Origin: Solea solea
Lineage: Eukaryota; Chordata; Actinopteri; Pleuronectiformes; Soleidae
Length of the DNA stretch: 64,000 nt
Assembly (NCBI RefSeq): GCF_958295425.1
Contig: NC_081150.1
Coordinates: forward strand, 970,501-1,034,500
Direction of reading: 5' to 3'
Below, one piece after another: positions 47,027 through 61,300 of the stretch. Under the pieces are notes generated by a model. That model ran no database searches and was not told the origin of the DNA. It saw nothing but the letters and a program-made list of their open reading frames with translations. Made by a program: the position numbers and the translations under genes. Positions within the stretch are counted from its first letter, which is position 1, and every line of letters begins with the position of its first letter.

Positions 47027-49285
47027 TCAGTCCTCGTTGATGGACGCCTTCCTCTGGGACAGAACCAACGCCTTCACCTGAGGCATCAGGGTCAGGAGCT
47101 GTGTGCGGACGCTGCGGGCGTCCTCCTCCTCCTCCTCCTCTTCCTTCCTGCCCTGACTCTGGCTCACCAGCTGCTTCACCACCAGGCTCTGGTAGGACGA
47201 CAGCAGCTGTTGCTGCTCCTGCGGCGGCGACACGACATGATGACGCAACATAAGCAAACGGTAAAACAACAACAACAACAACAAACACACGATTGAGCAG
47301 ACGCTCTGTTGTAACAGATGGAGATTAGCAACAGCTGTCGAGTCCGAAGAGTGGATGTAAACAATATGAATAAATGTGAAACGGTGCCAACGTTTGCTCC
47401 TCAGAGCAACAATGAGGCAAAAACTAATAAAATCAGAGATAAACACAGACACACGCCTGCAGCTGCATGTTTGCTCAAATCAAGTGACCATTTTCACAAC
47501 TTGCACAAGCTTTAAACTGCTTGTTTTGCAATTAAGTTTGTTATTTTCAAGATTAGATGATGAGGAATAACTCTACAAAAGTCACAATACCTCGCAAACT
47601 GCAACAGATGTGAGCTAAAAAGAAGTTTGCCTGTGTTTGTGTTCCCTTGTATTCTGTGAACTCAAGAAGAGAGCGCCACCAACTGGACTAGAAAGAGGAA
47701 GGAGGTATGCACAGATGGTGTTCTGCTTATTAATTCATTCATTTATTAAATTCATCATCAACTATTTAGATATTAGGTCCCCACAAAATATCAGATTTTT
47801 CATCTATTTAATGTGTGTTTTCTGGGTTCTTTGCTCCACAAAACAAAAGAAATCAGTAACATTGGAAACATAATTTTCAGGTTTGAAAAACACCAATCAA
47901 AGTATGAGCCGAGCCTCATGGAGGTTCTGAAGGGGTTCACAACGTTCACAAACCCTGTACTAAAGGTTCAAACCCTAAGTAGGGGGTAGTAACTTAAAAT
48001 ACCGAGAGGTCCAGACAGAGAAGAGTTCTTTAAGACTAATATGTGGATTTGGTTTAATAAGCTGTATATTTAAATAGGAGCATCAGCATCCGTGTGTAGT
48101 GTTGTTGTTTTTTAAATCAGTTTAATGATTTAGTTATTGGAAAAATAAAACAGTCCAACAAAGCAACACTTTTAACTTCACATTTTTGTATTTGACTAAA
48201 ATCTCTTTCCTCTTGTTTTGATTTCTCCTCTCTGATGAAACCATGTCTCTAAGTCTATTTTGTCCTTCCTCCTCATCTCTTGCTTGAGTGTGTCTCCCTC
48301 TGGTGTTCACACAAGGAGCTGCTGCCATGTTTTATTCATGGTTTTCCTTTGATGACACGAGTTTAAATAAAGCTCTGCAATCAACGATATACCGTACTTG
48401 TTTAGTGTGAAGCTGCACACGCGTTGATCCTGCAAATACTTCACAATAAAAGCCTTGTTTAAAGTATGATTCAGGGAACTGAAATTGTGGAGAACTTTTA
48501 CTTTGACCTGACTAAGAAATTATAAGTGGATTCAGATTTGGTTTATTTCATTAGACCAAAAAGACATTTATCCACGACTCATTATTTATGAGTTTCTTAA
48601 GTTTGTTTTTGCATCTGATTGGTTCACTGATCATATTATTTGCTATTTTCAGCATTAAAACCAATATGTTACAAAACCACCGTGATTTTAGAGGTCGAGT
48701 CTCCGCGGGACGTACCGTGGATATTCGCCCCGTGAGCGTGCCGATGATCTGAGGCACGCAGCGTCCCGGAGCGTGCAGCATACAGTTGGTGCTGGTCTGG
48801 AACAGCAGCACACTGGTCAGGTGCAGAACCAGAGCCGCGTCCTCGGTCTGCTTCAGCTGCTCGATGAGAGCCTGACGGTGCTGGAACAGGACTTGTCTGT
48901 CAACAACGAAACAGTCGGTAAGTAAAGGAGCCCATGACGGACAGTACATTCTTTAACAGTGACATTTTTACTACCTCTCCTTCTTCTTGTCTCCCTTCTT
49001 CAGCATGAATCCACACACCTCGGCACAGATCTCAGTGTTGGTCACAAAGTCTTCTATGGACTGCAGAGAAGAAAAGATGGAGAGTGTGTTTTTTCCTCCT
49101 TCAACAGAAGCAGCGTGTGACAATGAACCCGACAGTGAAACAACACAGACTTACTTTGCCATTCAGGCAGTTGTGCAGCTTCATGAGTGGACCTTTGGTC
49201 TCCTCCGACAGTTTGCCCAAAATCTTCACTCTGATCTGAGGCAACACATGACACATCTTATCTTTAGATTTGAACATGAATGAAT

Positions 49286-49317
<32 letters not shown>

Positions 49318-52300
49318 TTTCCTGACCTCGTTGGTGATGGAGCTGGGATTCTCCACAGACATCATCAGGTCACCAGCCAGGAAGTTAACCAGAATGTTGG
49401 TGACATCTGTGCACACAGTCTTCAGGACGTGCTTGGCAATGTGCACCTGGGTTTCATCTGCAAGGATTAAACCTGTATGTTATTTACAAACCAAGATATG
49501 GCTTTGGTAAAAGAAGACAAATGTGAGAGACTGAAGGTTGTTTGACTTTGTAAATCGCTCATTTTAAGACCACAGTGATGCCTTGAAAGCTGCTATTCTC
49601 CTGTCACCTTGTTCGATAAGTTAGTGTTAAAGCTTAGGTAAATCCCAGCTGATGGAGGCTGAAGTGGATCAGCTCCTGTGTAATGTGATCTAAAATTGTT
49701 GATTTTCTCTATGGAGTTTGGTGCGGAAAAACCTTCAATTACCTGCTGTTACTGTTGACTTAAGCTGGTGTAGGTTTCATTAGGTCAACCTCTTGTTAAG
49801 TGGTTAAAATCTTCTCTGTTTTAAAGCATTATTTGGTTAATAACAAACTGTGCACATGGTCACTCTTAACTGTAAAAAGTAATTTCCTGCTCAATCAATC
49901 AAGAAAAAAGGAGCCATAATACAACTAATAATTGTGTGTGTGTCTGAAAGAGTGTTCACCAGAGAAGAGCTTGGTTCCCTTGTCAAAGAGTCGGATGTTG
50001 TTGTAGAAGTTGGTGATCTCCTCCTGCAGATCCTTCATGCTCTTCTTCTTGTTGGCTCCTGATAGGGAGCTGGTGGAGGACATGAAGACTGTGCGCAGCA
50101 CCTCCTGATAGGCTTTGGTCAGAGGCCTACAGAGACATGAGGTGTCATGAAGTTTGCACAATCTGTCCATTCCAGACCCTACTACCCTAACCCTGTCTTG
50201 CAAGATCTTCACAGCGCTACACACCTCTAGCAAAGTACCAGCTATAAGACCGAGGCAGTGATAGTGTTATTTTAGACGTTCATCGTGGCAGAGCTGGCGA
50301 ACAAAACCTCCAAAAAGAACATCTGACCGGCTTTTTTCTAACTGTGAGATTTAAAAAACACAGAAGCATGCAAAACATGGATGGCTCCACGGCTTATGTT
50401 CGCCGGAGAGGTGATGGGAGAGGTGAAGGGAGAGGTGAAGGTAGAGGGGAGAGTCAGCAGTGAGTTTTTACAACAGTGAAAACTGTAGGCGGAGCTCCAG
50501 AGAGAAAAAGGTGAAAGTGACTTGCAAAGTTCTGCTTTAAAGTTGTTTCAAAACTGAGGTCTTTGTTTTCTACTGAGCTGTAAGGTCACAGCTCTTTTGA
50601 AACTAAACAGGTTATGACAACAGTTTTTTACATTGAACTATTTTTTTGACACCTATAAACATGAACATTAAAAACAACCCAGTGGATGCATGTACCTTAC
50701 TAAGTGGTCGGCCAGCTCAGAGACGATTTCTTCAGGGCAGTCGCTCACTCTCTTCTCTAAAACAGCCACAATCTCCTCCTGGGCCATAAAGGGCGCTTCG
50801 GTGTGTTTGTTGCGATCTTGGCAAAAGGTAACACAAGCTAATTAGTCTCACAGGGAAACTACATTTAACTTTGTCTTCATGATAAAAAAAAGAAAAGAGA
50901 AAGTTAACAACCCAGGGGAGAGATTTGTAGCCAAGCAGCCATTACGCTCTTGTTACAGTAAAGCGCCTCACTGAGCAGACTTAATGTGCGTATAGAGACA
51001 TTACGTCCCACTGAAGATGAAATGGCTCTGTGGCCCTCACTGTACTTTGCTGTGAAGGTCCGTTCTCCTCATCGCTGTCCTCGTCTCGCCTTCCTTTCTT
51101 CTTAGTTTTACGGATCCGGATCTCCCTGGCGTTGCCTCCGCCGCCTGACTTCACGCTGCCGCTGCCCTCTGAGGGACAGACAGTTCACAGATGATCAATA
51201 ATCTGAGATCAATCACACGTCTTGGACACACGCCGTCACTGAAATCATGGCTGCAAGTGACGACACAGGGACAAAACTCAGCTGAATTCTATGATATCGT
51301 AAGAAGCTTTTCAGCTGCTTTATTTGACTATTAGACAGCCTCTTTAATCTAATCTACCATTAAGTTCAAATGTGTTATTCTGTGACTTCTATTGTTTGAA
51401 ATCCTTAGTTTGTGACACTAACTTAGTAGGCCAGGAGCTCCTGTGCCTCTGGGAGCTAAAAACACTGATTTTTTTAACGGACTTTGGCACAGGAGAGCAT
51501 GAGGTTTATGAACCGTATTTCCCTTGTTTTTAATGATGAAATAAAGCAGCAAATACATTCTTAAGATAGCACAAACTTAAGCAGGCATATGTTTTATTTG
51601 GTGACTTGACCTTACGTCCCAGCTGGCAGCCATGTTATCAGTGCTGGTTCCTGTTTGTCGGAACCTCATACAATCACACTTCTCCATCTTTATTCACAAA
51701 CCTGTCGCCTTCTTCCTGCGCTCAGCTTCTTTCTTTTCCTTTTTAGAAGGCGCTGAGCTCTCAGTCAGCATGGACACCTGCTTCAAATCATCTTCAGTGA
51801 TCACAAACACTGGGTTGTTCTTGACTTCCTGCAGGCGGAGAAACAAAGACGGTTCAGACGCCGTGTGAAGCAGGAAAAAGAACGTGTTATTCTCTGTGGA
51901 CACGCAAAGATGAAAGACCTTCTGAGCTTTCTGCTGCATGTTGTCATCAAACAGGGAGAGGCAGTTGCTGATGAACTTCTCACTGACGACCACGGTGCCT
52001 CCCAGCACTCTGGCAGAGGACTGGATGTCTGTGTTCCTCATGGCCTGGTTGATCAAAATCCCGACATCCTCCATGGACAGGCAACTGGGCAGAATTGGCT
52101 ACAGAGTCACAGTGAGAGTGAAAGACTTCAGAAACCATTCTTTTCATTTAAAATGACAATGTCATGAATTTGTGTGTGTGCGAGTACCTGTATGTCACTC
52201 CATGTGGCAGAGTTGACGGCTTCCTCCACCGACGCCTCCACCTGGTCGACCAGAGTTTGACCCACGCAGGCCGCCCTGAGGAACAGCAGCTTGTTGGATT

Positions 52301-55300
52301 TGTAGCGTTTCTTGATGTAGCTGGACGGGTCAGGGATCCCCAGCCTGACCAACGCATCAAACTCTGCAGGAAGTCGACAAATGACACTACCATAAACACA
52401 AACTTCACAGCTGACGTCAGACAAAAGGAAACTGACCAAATCTGAAAATGATGGCAAACGCAGTCACACTACAGGATTAGTGATTTTTGATGATTAACAA
52501 TTAGTCAGTTAATTCAGGTTAAGAATTAAAAAATGTAGCAATAAGTGAACAGACAATGTCAGTTTATTCTTTTCAGTTAATCAGATTTGTTGAAAAATTG
52601 TGTTAACCAAACTTTGCAATGATGACGTTCTCAAATGTCTTAATATTGTCCACAAACCACAACGAGTCAGTATTAACGGTTTCCTTGTTATGTGGAGGAA
52701 ATAAACCAGGAAATTATTCACATTAAGACGCTTATTTTAATTATTAAACAAACACTCGATTGATCGATTATCAAAAATATTTTCTAATTCATTTAGTAAT
52801 CGATCGATCATTGTAGCCTTAGTGTGCAGTGCAGATTTTGACATTGTGTTTGGAAGAGAAACGAAAGCATTACATAGAAAAGTGACAGATATATCGCTCA
52901 ACAAGCCTCTGTCCGACAAAGACAGTTGAGCCAATAAATAAAGGATACACAAAACCAAGACAAAACCAAAACTAAGTGAGATTTTTCTAACATTCACTTC
53001 AACTACATCCAAAGACAGAGGCAGACAGGAAGTAGAGACAGAGGCAGACAGGAAGTAGAGACAGAGGCATACAGGAAGAAAACTAGTTTGTTTTCCTCTT
53101 GTTTTTTACCTGGTTAAATAAAGGAAAATAAATAAATAATCTTTCATTATCTGATATTTCGGCATCTTACCCAGCCAAGTTTAGTGTTGGTGTGCTTTCA
53201 CTTTATTCCCACAGTAAAATGCATTTACCGTTTCACTTTGTGATGAGTCACTCATTTCATTATAGAATACAAGACTATTGTGGCGACTCTACTGTTTGTT
53301 TCACTGCGGTACAGAGCGGTAATGTTTAGGACATTATTATGTAATGTTCGGCACTACTTACTTACTGCTTCCAAACAGTGAAATTAAATTACATTTTCAA
53401 AGTGGAGCTCGCCATCAGCTCCGTCAAACAGCAGCAAATATGAAAGCTATGAATAACATGCAATTAGCAGCACTATCACTTCCCCCTGGAAACAAGCAGG
53501 AGCTTTTAGTGTTTACCAGAGCTGAACCCTGGCTGTGTTTGCAGATTCAATGGAAAATACCAATGCAATCAGTGACCTTTTTTGTTGATAATGTTCCCCC
53601 TTTTAATGCCGTGCTAATGGTTATTGACAGTATGTGCTGAAATGATGGAAAACAAAATGCTTTCATTGGTGCAATAACAGCTCAGGAAAACTATGTTTAT
53701 GCAAGATGCAGCTGTACCACAATGTGTGCAATATACAGTACGTGTATGATTCTACACTGTGCCACTAAATCATATAACGTATTTATTGTTTGTGGAACTG
53801 TGAATGTGTTAACCCACTGAGACTGAGACTGAAGTCAATTTCATTCCACTGAAGATTAAATCAAAGACTCAAATCGGCTGCGGAGAAACAAACATGTCAG
53901 CTTCTCAATTTATGTTCCTCAACTTTTTCATTAAAAGGGTGCAAATACCTGAATTGAGTGCATTGGAATCTAATTTACGCAGAGTGAGTGTAACCACACT
54001 GCCAGGGGACGACGTCTCTTAAACTTGCAGGTAAATCGACTGAACTTGACCTGCTTTTGTTTTATAAGAAGCCGTTAAACTTTCAGATGAAATATTGCAC
54101 AGATCAAAATAAACGTTTAAAAGTGTGGTTGAGGTTGACGACAGGAAATTAAAGTTTGTATCACGTTGTCACATGCTCACTCCCCGCACAAACAGCCTAT
54201 AAATAAAATTTAATTTAAATTTAATTTTACAACAGCCAGGAGTTATTCATCCACTACAGCCTTGTTTACTAAGTCCAAATGTGTCTCTTTGTGATTTTGG
54301 TGTTTTAATACCTTTGCTTTGATTTACATAAGTGACACATCAGAGTCACTACCCACACTGCATTGCAACACAGGGCATCAAGGTGACAGCTGGTGCAACT
54401 GTTAATATATACACAGGTAAAAACAGACTTAGATTGGCTTAAAGTTGCTACTATGAGGATACAACTGAGTGCAGAGAATGAAAGACTTGCTTTCAGTATA
54501 GTGTAAGTATAGTATAGTGCTTACAGAAATATGACAACTTGATTAAAAGACTGCTGTTTTTTTTGCCACTGCTGCTTCATTCTGAAGTTTACCTACTCAA
54601 AGCAAAGCAATAATGTAATTCAAGCTCAGGGCTGTGCATTGGCACAAATGTGGCAATAAGATACATGTCCTATAACAGGGATGATAATAAGATATAGTGT
54701 GATACACTATGCACAGAGAATATACAGTTTTCTTTGTGAAGTGAGAGGAGTGGAAGGAAAAGTGGAGAGCCAAATGGCTGAAAACCAGAAAATCTCAGGA
54801 AATACCAATATTTAAAATATTAGGGATGCACGATATATCGGCATTAATATTGGTATCGGCCGATGTTCGTCATTTTTTAACATATCGGCATCGGTGCAAT
54901 GAGTAAAACTGCGCCGATTTTAACAACCGATGTTTATACCCGTCTTATTGCTGTTTGTGTATGTGTGTCGGGAAGGGGACAGCGTCAGTGGTGCAAGCGC
55001 AGCACAAGGTGTGTGTGTGTGTGTGTGTGTGTGGAGGAGAGAGAATGTCAGCGGTGTGGGCGATTTTTCAGGGTGTCAATAGAAGATACGCGAAAAGCAT
55101 TATGCAACACTTGCAAAGTCGAGGTAATGCGAGGAGGGTTCCGCGTCAAGTCATTCAATACCACAAATTTGATCATGTCATTTGAAAAACCGCCACCCAG
55201 AAGTACACAAACAACGGCAGGAAGCTAACGCTAGTAACATTAGGCAGCAGACAAAAAGAAAGCAGCGCAGCTGGGACTCGACCAAAGGAAGACAGTGGCC

Positions 55301-58300
55301 AGGGCAATAACGATCAAGGTAATGGAAATGATTGCTCTTGACGACCAGCCGAGGGTTCCGACGGTTGATAGCGCATATTGAACCCCGCAACAACCTGCCA
55401 AGTCGGCGCTACTTTTCCGATGTTTTGCAATTGAATAAATATCTGGTTGCCATGAATACTGGCAAGTTTGATAAAGTATTTTAACATGTTTTTTTTAATT
55501 ATGGCAGCTCTTAGTAGAGCTTGTCAGGTATTGTTTCTCATATCTGTTGTGTAGTTTTATTGTGAAGGGAAGTGGCGCGGTTGTTGTTGCCGGGAGGAAG
55601 GGTTGTTGACTTTATTTACGTACCCAGTATAGACGCCCTTATCTCGGTTACAGTAACTTTGGCAGGGTATTATTTTTATTTATGTTCATGTTTGTAATTT
55701 ATGATCCAAACTTTCTCACAGGAGTTTAGTGAGTTGAGGGAGTTAAACTGTACTTTAATTTAGTTACACACTTGCTACAAGTGGTAAAGGTTTCTAAAAA
55801 CCTTTACTTGTAGTTGGTTACTTGTGTCTTATGTGACCTTGTTATTTGGAGGTAAAACATGTTTTGAAAATAAAGAAAGACATTCAAAAATTCAGCTTGC
55901 ATGATTTTCATTCTGTACAAACGTTTATCATCTCAGAAACTTTTTTTTAAAAACATATATCGATATCGGTAAATATCGGTTATCGGCCATAGCAGCAATA
56001 TTAATATCGGATATCGGTATCGGTGGAAATAGTCATATCGGTGCATCCCTATAAAATATATAAAGTTGTGAAAACGTGAATTTACAGTGTAGAGACTTAC
56101 TTATTTTCCTATTCTTAGCCAAAGTGGTGCTAAAAACCTCCTATACAGCCAGTGCTGTGCTATAATAAGCATCTTTACCACAGTGATCATTACCACAGTC
56201 AATAATTGTTGCTGTACCTTAACAGTGATGCTAGCGTTAACAGTATTCATAACTTACAGAACTCTGGGGGCAAAAAAGGAGGGAATAAACACCCCCTGGA
56301 CTGAAAATCACAGACAACAGGAGGAGGCTCAAACAGCTTTTAACTAAAATGTAATAATGGTACAGGGTCAAGCTTCACTCCTGACATTATTTGCCAACAA
56401 TACAACCTGATCGGGATCAAGTGTGGCTCTCTTTTTATTTATAATTCTACCCACAGATGAGAATATGCACAAAGATGTCTCTGGCACAAACAGATAATTA
56501 TGAGCCAGCTTACAGAGAGTATTAGTATGATTATTAGCAGACTTCGGAGGACATCGTGTCACTACAACAAAGCTAGGGGGCGCTCTCTGCAGAGAGGAGT
56601 CTCCCTCGTATACTGTAGGCTTGCATCTCTAAGACGTTATTATCTCTGCTAATTTGCACTTTACATCCCATCCAATTCAAAATACTATCATATTTAAAAT
56701 AAAAGGTAAAGGCTCTCTTCAACATACCTAAATATCCGTTCTGCTGGATGAAAGAGTCAACCCAGGCATTCTGCGTTTTGGCGTAAATGTCGGGGATGTA
56801 CACAGCTTTGTCCTGACGACCTCCGACGATGCTTCCCTTCAGACGTCCAGTGTTCACCAACTCCTCCAGAACAGCTGGCAAAAGAACAAAACAACAACAT
56901 TAAAGTAAAAACACTGTGGAACAATGAATAAATAAAACATAAACATGAACAAATTTCTTCTTACAGTAGAGAAGATGCTCTTGAAATCCAAATGTTCCGA
57001 TCATGCTGATGACAGGTGTTGGCCTACACAGAAACAAGCACATTTGACATACACATTTTTGTTTAAACCAGTTTAAACAAGGTGTTTCAACTATGGCTGC
57101 AACTATTGATTCTTTTCTAAACTGTCAATTAATCGAGTAGTTGTTTGGTCTATTAAATGTCAGAAAAGGTCGATTGTTGTTTCCTGAACCTGGAAACAAT
57201 GATGCTTTCAAATGTCTTATTTTGTTAATAAAGCAAAAAGATTCAGTTTTAATGATTTCTTTGCTATATGGAGCAAAGAAACCAGAAAATATTCACACTT
57301 AACAAAACCATCATACGTCCATACGTTGACATGACTACTGCAGTGTCAGACAAGTTATAAATAAGATTTGTAACTGATCTAGAACATAGAATAATCAAAA
57401 ACAGAACAGTTATCAATGGATATAATGCTGATGCGACACAGTATCAGTATTGGTCAAAATCACTGGATCGGATATGGGGCATGGATGGATATAAATGTAA
57501 AATCTGTTACAATCCAAAATCCTATATACAGTATACTGCATGCTTCACTATGCACAGACTGTTAAATGTTAATTAAAAATCTAACTACAGCATTTTCGTT
57601 GAGTCATGTAGTGTGCCGTTTATTTCTTCTTTATGGTAGAACAATATTTGTTACACAGTTGAAGAAAGATGTCTTTAAAATAGCTTGAAAGTTCCAGAGT
57701 TTAAATCACACATCACATTATATTCTTTTTTGATAGCTGATGCACTGATTTTGTATTTCATTGATACAGACAAAGTAGCATCGGATCATCTCATCCCTAA
57801 AAACAGCATATAAAAAAAACAATGGCTTATAAGTGTTAATAATTGGTAGCGTTGTACTGTGGCATGAAAATAAAAAGTGCATGGTTATCAAATCAGAACA
57901 TGATTAGTATGACAAGCTTGCAAATAAGTTTGTGTATGGGGATTATATTGACACTGTTTACCTTGTGATGGCGCTGAAGAGCCCTCGTATTCTGGCTTTA
58001 TGCCGTGCGACAAAAGCTGGTGTAAATATAACTCCTCTGTTGTACTGGTCCATTTCTCCCTGGATTAATTTCCCCAGACGCTTTGAAAGCTCCTGATATC
58101 GAAAACACACATAAATGATTAAAACCATGTATGAATACAATACATATGCAGTGTAATGTGTAAATTACAATGACATGCAAAGGTGTGCAAGCAATTGCAT
58201 GTGGGAAAGTGATGTCAGACGTTTTGACCCTACTGTATAATGTATACAGCATAAAGAGGCTAAGATTACCAGCAGAGAAGAATTCATCCGCGATTTGAAT

Positions 58301-61300
58301 AAAGACATGAGATTACGGACTCTGTGTTGTAAAGGTGACGTGTCTCACCTCGGTTAGGAAATCTCCTGGGAGGTCGTAGCTTTTGCACAGCTCAGCGATG
58401 CTGATCAGACCAGCCGCCTGCAGTTTGTCGTTCACCTCCTCAGCTAAACGGTCCAGGTACGAGCTGCGGATGACAAGAGCTGATCAAAGCCCCGCCTCCT
58501 TACTTAACAGGTTTGTTTCCTCTGAAGGAATTTGTCTTTTTAAAACCTGGTTTGTAAGATTGTTGTGCAAGTTACTGTTTATAATCCAACTTTCTTTTTA
58601 GGTTTCTTTGCAGCTTAGGAAGTGGTGCTGGAGAGCAACCTATCCACCAAAGTCATCTGTATGCAGAGTAGGGCTAGAAGAACAGCCAATAGGAGTGCTC
58701 ACCCTCTCTGAACTTGATCTGCCTTATGCTACACTATGGCTTAATAACACCAAAACATGCTTACTACGTACTTTTCTTGGATAATTTTGTGCTATTCTCC
58801 AACACTCATCGTGGCTGTATGAAAAATGTGACTGAGAAATGTAAATCCGAGAATACAGCTTAGCTTTACATGCTGTTAGGTAGCAGATTGTTTCATGAAG
58901 TTACATGGCAAGCTATAGAGGCTTAGATTTGCTTCTTCTGAAAAATAATCAGACACTGGTTTATTGCAGAGTTTTATCGGAATATATCTGAGGTATATAC
59001 TATATACCTCAGAGGGTAGCTGAGGAATTCTGACCTGGCAAGGACCAATAAATATCAGGTGACTAATGGTGTTACAGCGAAGAAATTTATTGTAACGTTT
59101 AATCAAGAACCTGTTTTTTTCAAAAGCAAGATTTCAGACATGAAATATTATGTCAATAAATGAGGGTGTATATCTCCATTAGGGGAGGGCATTTCCAGCA
59201 AAAATGCTATTCGAATATGTTATTATTTTTCAAATATTCATAGATTCTGAACTGCAGCATATGAGAGCTACTAAAAGTAATACAGGGTTCATGGGGTGTT
59301 GAGCTAACAGGCGCAGCTACAAGATACATTCAAGAAACCTTGTAAATTTCCTAAATGTTCGCTGCTGCTGCTAACTTGTGGTAATAGATCGCTACAAATG
59401 AGGTAGTCATTGAAGTGGAAATGCTTGTTTCTAAAAATGTGATTGATAAAACATTGATAAAAACATTTTTTTTTTATCTTTTTCTTGCGTTACGAATAGT
59501 CTCAGTAACTGACTTTTTCGAGCGAATATTTGAATACATCCCATCCCTAATCTAATTCCTGTTTTAAGATGAAGCAGGTGGATTCCTCTCCAACAGAAGT
59601 GCACTAAAAGCATCATACTCACTCATCAATAAGTTGTCCCAGTATGAGCTGAACCCCTTTATCAGACTTTGCTATGTCACTTGCTTTATTTTCCACATGG
59701 GCCCAGTCCACATTGATAATCTGGAAGGAAAAAGATAGTGAGGATTGTATTCATCATATAGTGCAGGACAGAGCTAATCACACACAGTAATATATTATTC
59801 ACCTAATGTTAAACATTTTTTTTCAGAGTGGAAACTAAAGCTCCCAAACTGTCCAATCTATGGCAGCAAAGTCCATAGAGAAAACCAGCATTTTTACCTT
59901 GTGGGGACACAGGAGCTGCTGGTATACAGCTGATTCATTTGGCAAGTTTGTGTCACTTGGTTAAATCTGAACTGAAGATTTCAAACACGGAAGTGACCAA
60001 ACAACACAACTGAATTTAGGGGCAGCTGTGGATACTCCTGTGTACTGTGATGCAAAAATCACATGGTTTTTGCATAGATTTTGACTAAGCCCTTTACAAA
60101 GTGACAAAAACGTTAGTTTCCAATATTTTCCAACTGTCTAATTGGCAAAATAAAAACATACAGTAAGAGTAAACACATTCTGAAAACCAAAAACATTTTC
60201 ATATACACACCTGCTGCAGGTCAACAATGTTGATTCGCCCTGTGAAACAAAAATACAGGATTGATTTAGTTATCATGTTCACTTCAGAATAAACTGTGTT
60301 GAGCTTGCTCTACATATACATGTTATAAAATGAGATTATTTACTGCTAATATATATTGGATGGGGTCAACAAGTCAGAAACCAATTTTACATAATTTATT
60401 GGTCTGACATACATGTCCCTAAATTCTTCTGCCCTGGTTTTGAAATAGTCACTAAAGCTGAATTTGAATCAATTTTAAAAGGATAAAAAATAGCACTATT
60501 GCACTTTATTAATGTTTTTAGTGAGCTTTAAAATTGTTTTATACATTTGAAAATGTTTTCTTTCTTAAACAGCCAATCACATTGCAGCATCTCAACACAT
60601 TTAGGCATAGAAACATGGTCAAGATGAGCTGCTCAGTGTCAGAATGAGGAAGAAACGTGATTTAAGTGACTTTGAACATGCCATGGTTATTGGTCCGAGT
60701 CTCTCAGACTGCTGATCTACTGGAATTCTCACACACCCTCTCGGGTGTTTGCAGAAAATGGTCCAAAAAAAGAGATGAATTTCAAGGTTTCTAAGATTCT
60801 AACACCAGTAAATGTCATTCATTTAACATTAAAGATTCAGATATTTTATTTTACAGTGTATTTACAATTGTCACACTTATATGAGAAGCACAGACATCTC
60901 AAAAGAAAACTTTTCATGGGTCAAGAGAAACAACAGGTATGGAACTTTATATAGCCTGACATATATGAAGCCTACAAACTTATTATTTTAACTTATTAAC
61001 TTATATATCTGAATACTTTCTCAGTCATATTGCCCAGCCTTACAGAAATATTGATTAGATTTATATCGTGACAGTATGTGATATCAAATAATATAGAATA
61101 GAATAGAATAGAATAGAAATACTTTATTCATCCACAAGGGGAAATAGTTTCAACAAAGCCCCAGTTGTAAAATAGTTATGCTACTCTCTAAAGCACGTTT
61201 CTGTAAGAAAAGGTGAATAACGGCCGTTATACTCACCTCCATGGACATAGAGCTCATCTCGGATCTCTCTGCCAATCTGTGCCGGTGTAATGTACTCCTT

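Larger units (their letters stand above)
52364..56727 (-). other. UFL1 intron 8 (4.36 kb, largest intron)
   Basis: Holds a decayed MITE (about 52490-52822), a 23-bp tandem repeat (53011-53079), a non-repetitive stretch at 53344-53640 and a 1.23-kb hAT element (54821-56051). No coding exon of another gene is seen. Confidence 0.7.

Noticed and set aside
49280..49510. ORF with polyglutamine or polyalanine run near a UFL1 exon
   Set aside because: The AGC repeat is intronic, and the rest of the frame is antisense to UFL1 exon 15.
53344..53640. 98-aa protein-coding gene in UFL1 intron 8
   Set aside because: No domain or splice context; kept only as a candidate non-coding element.
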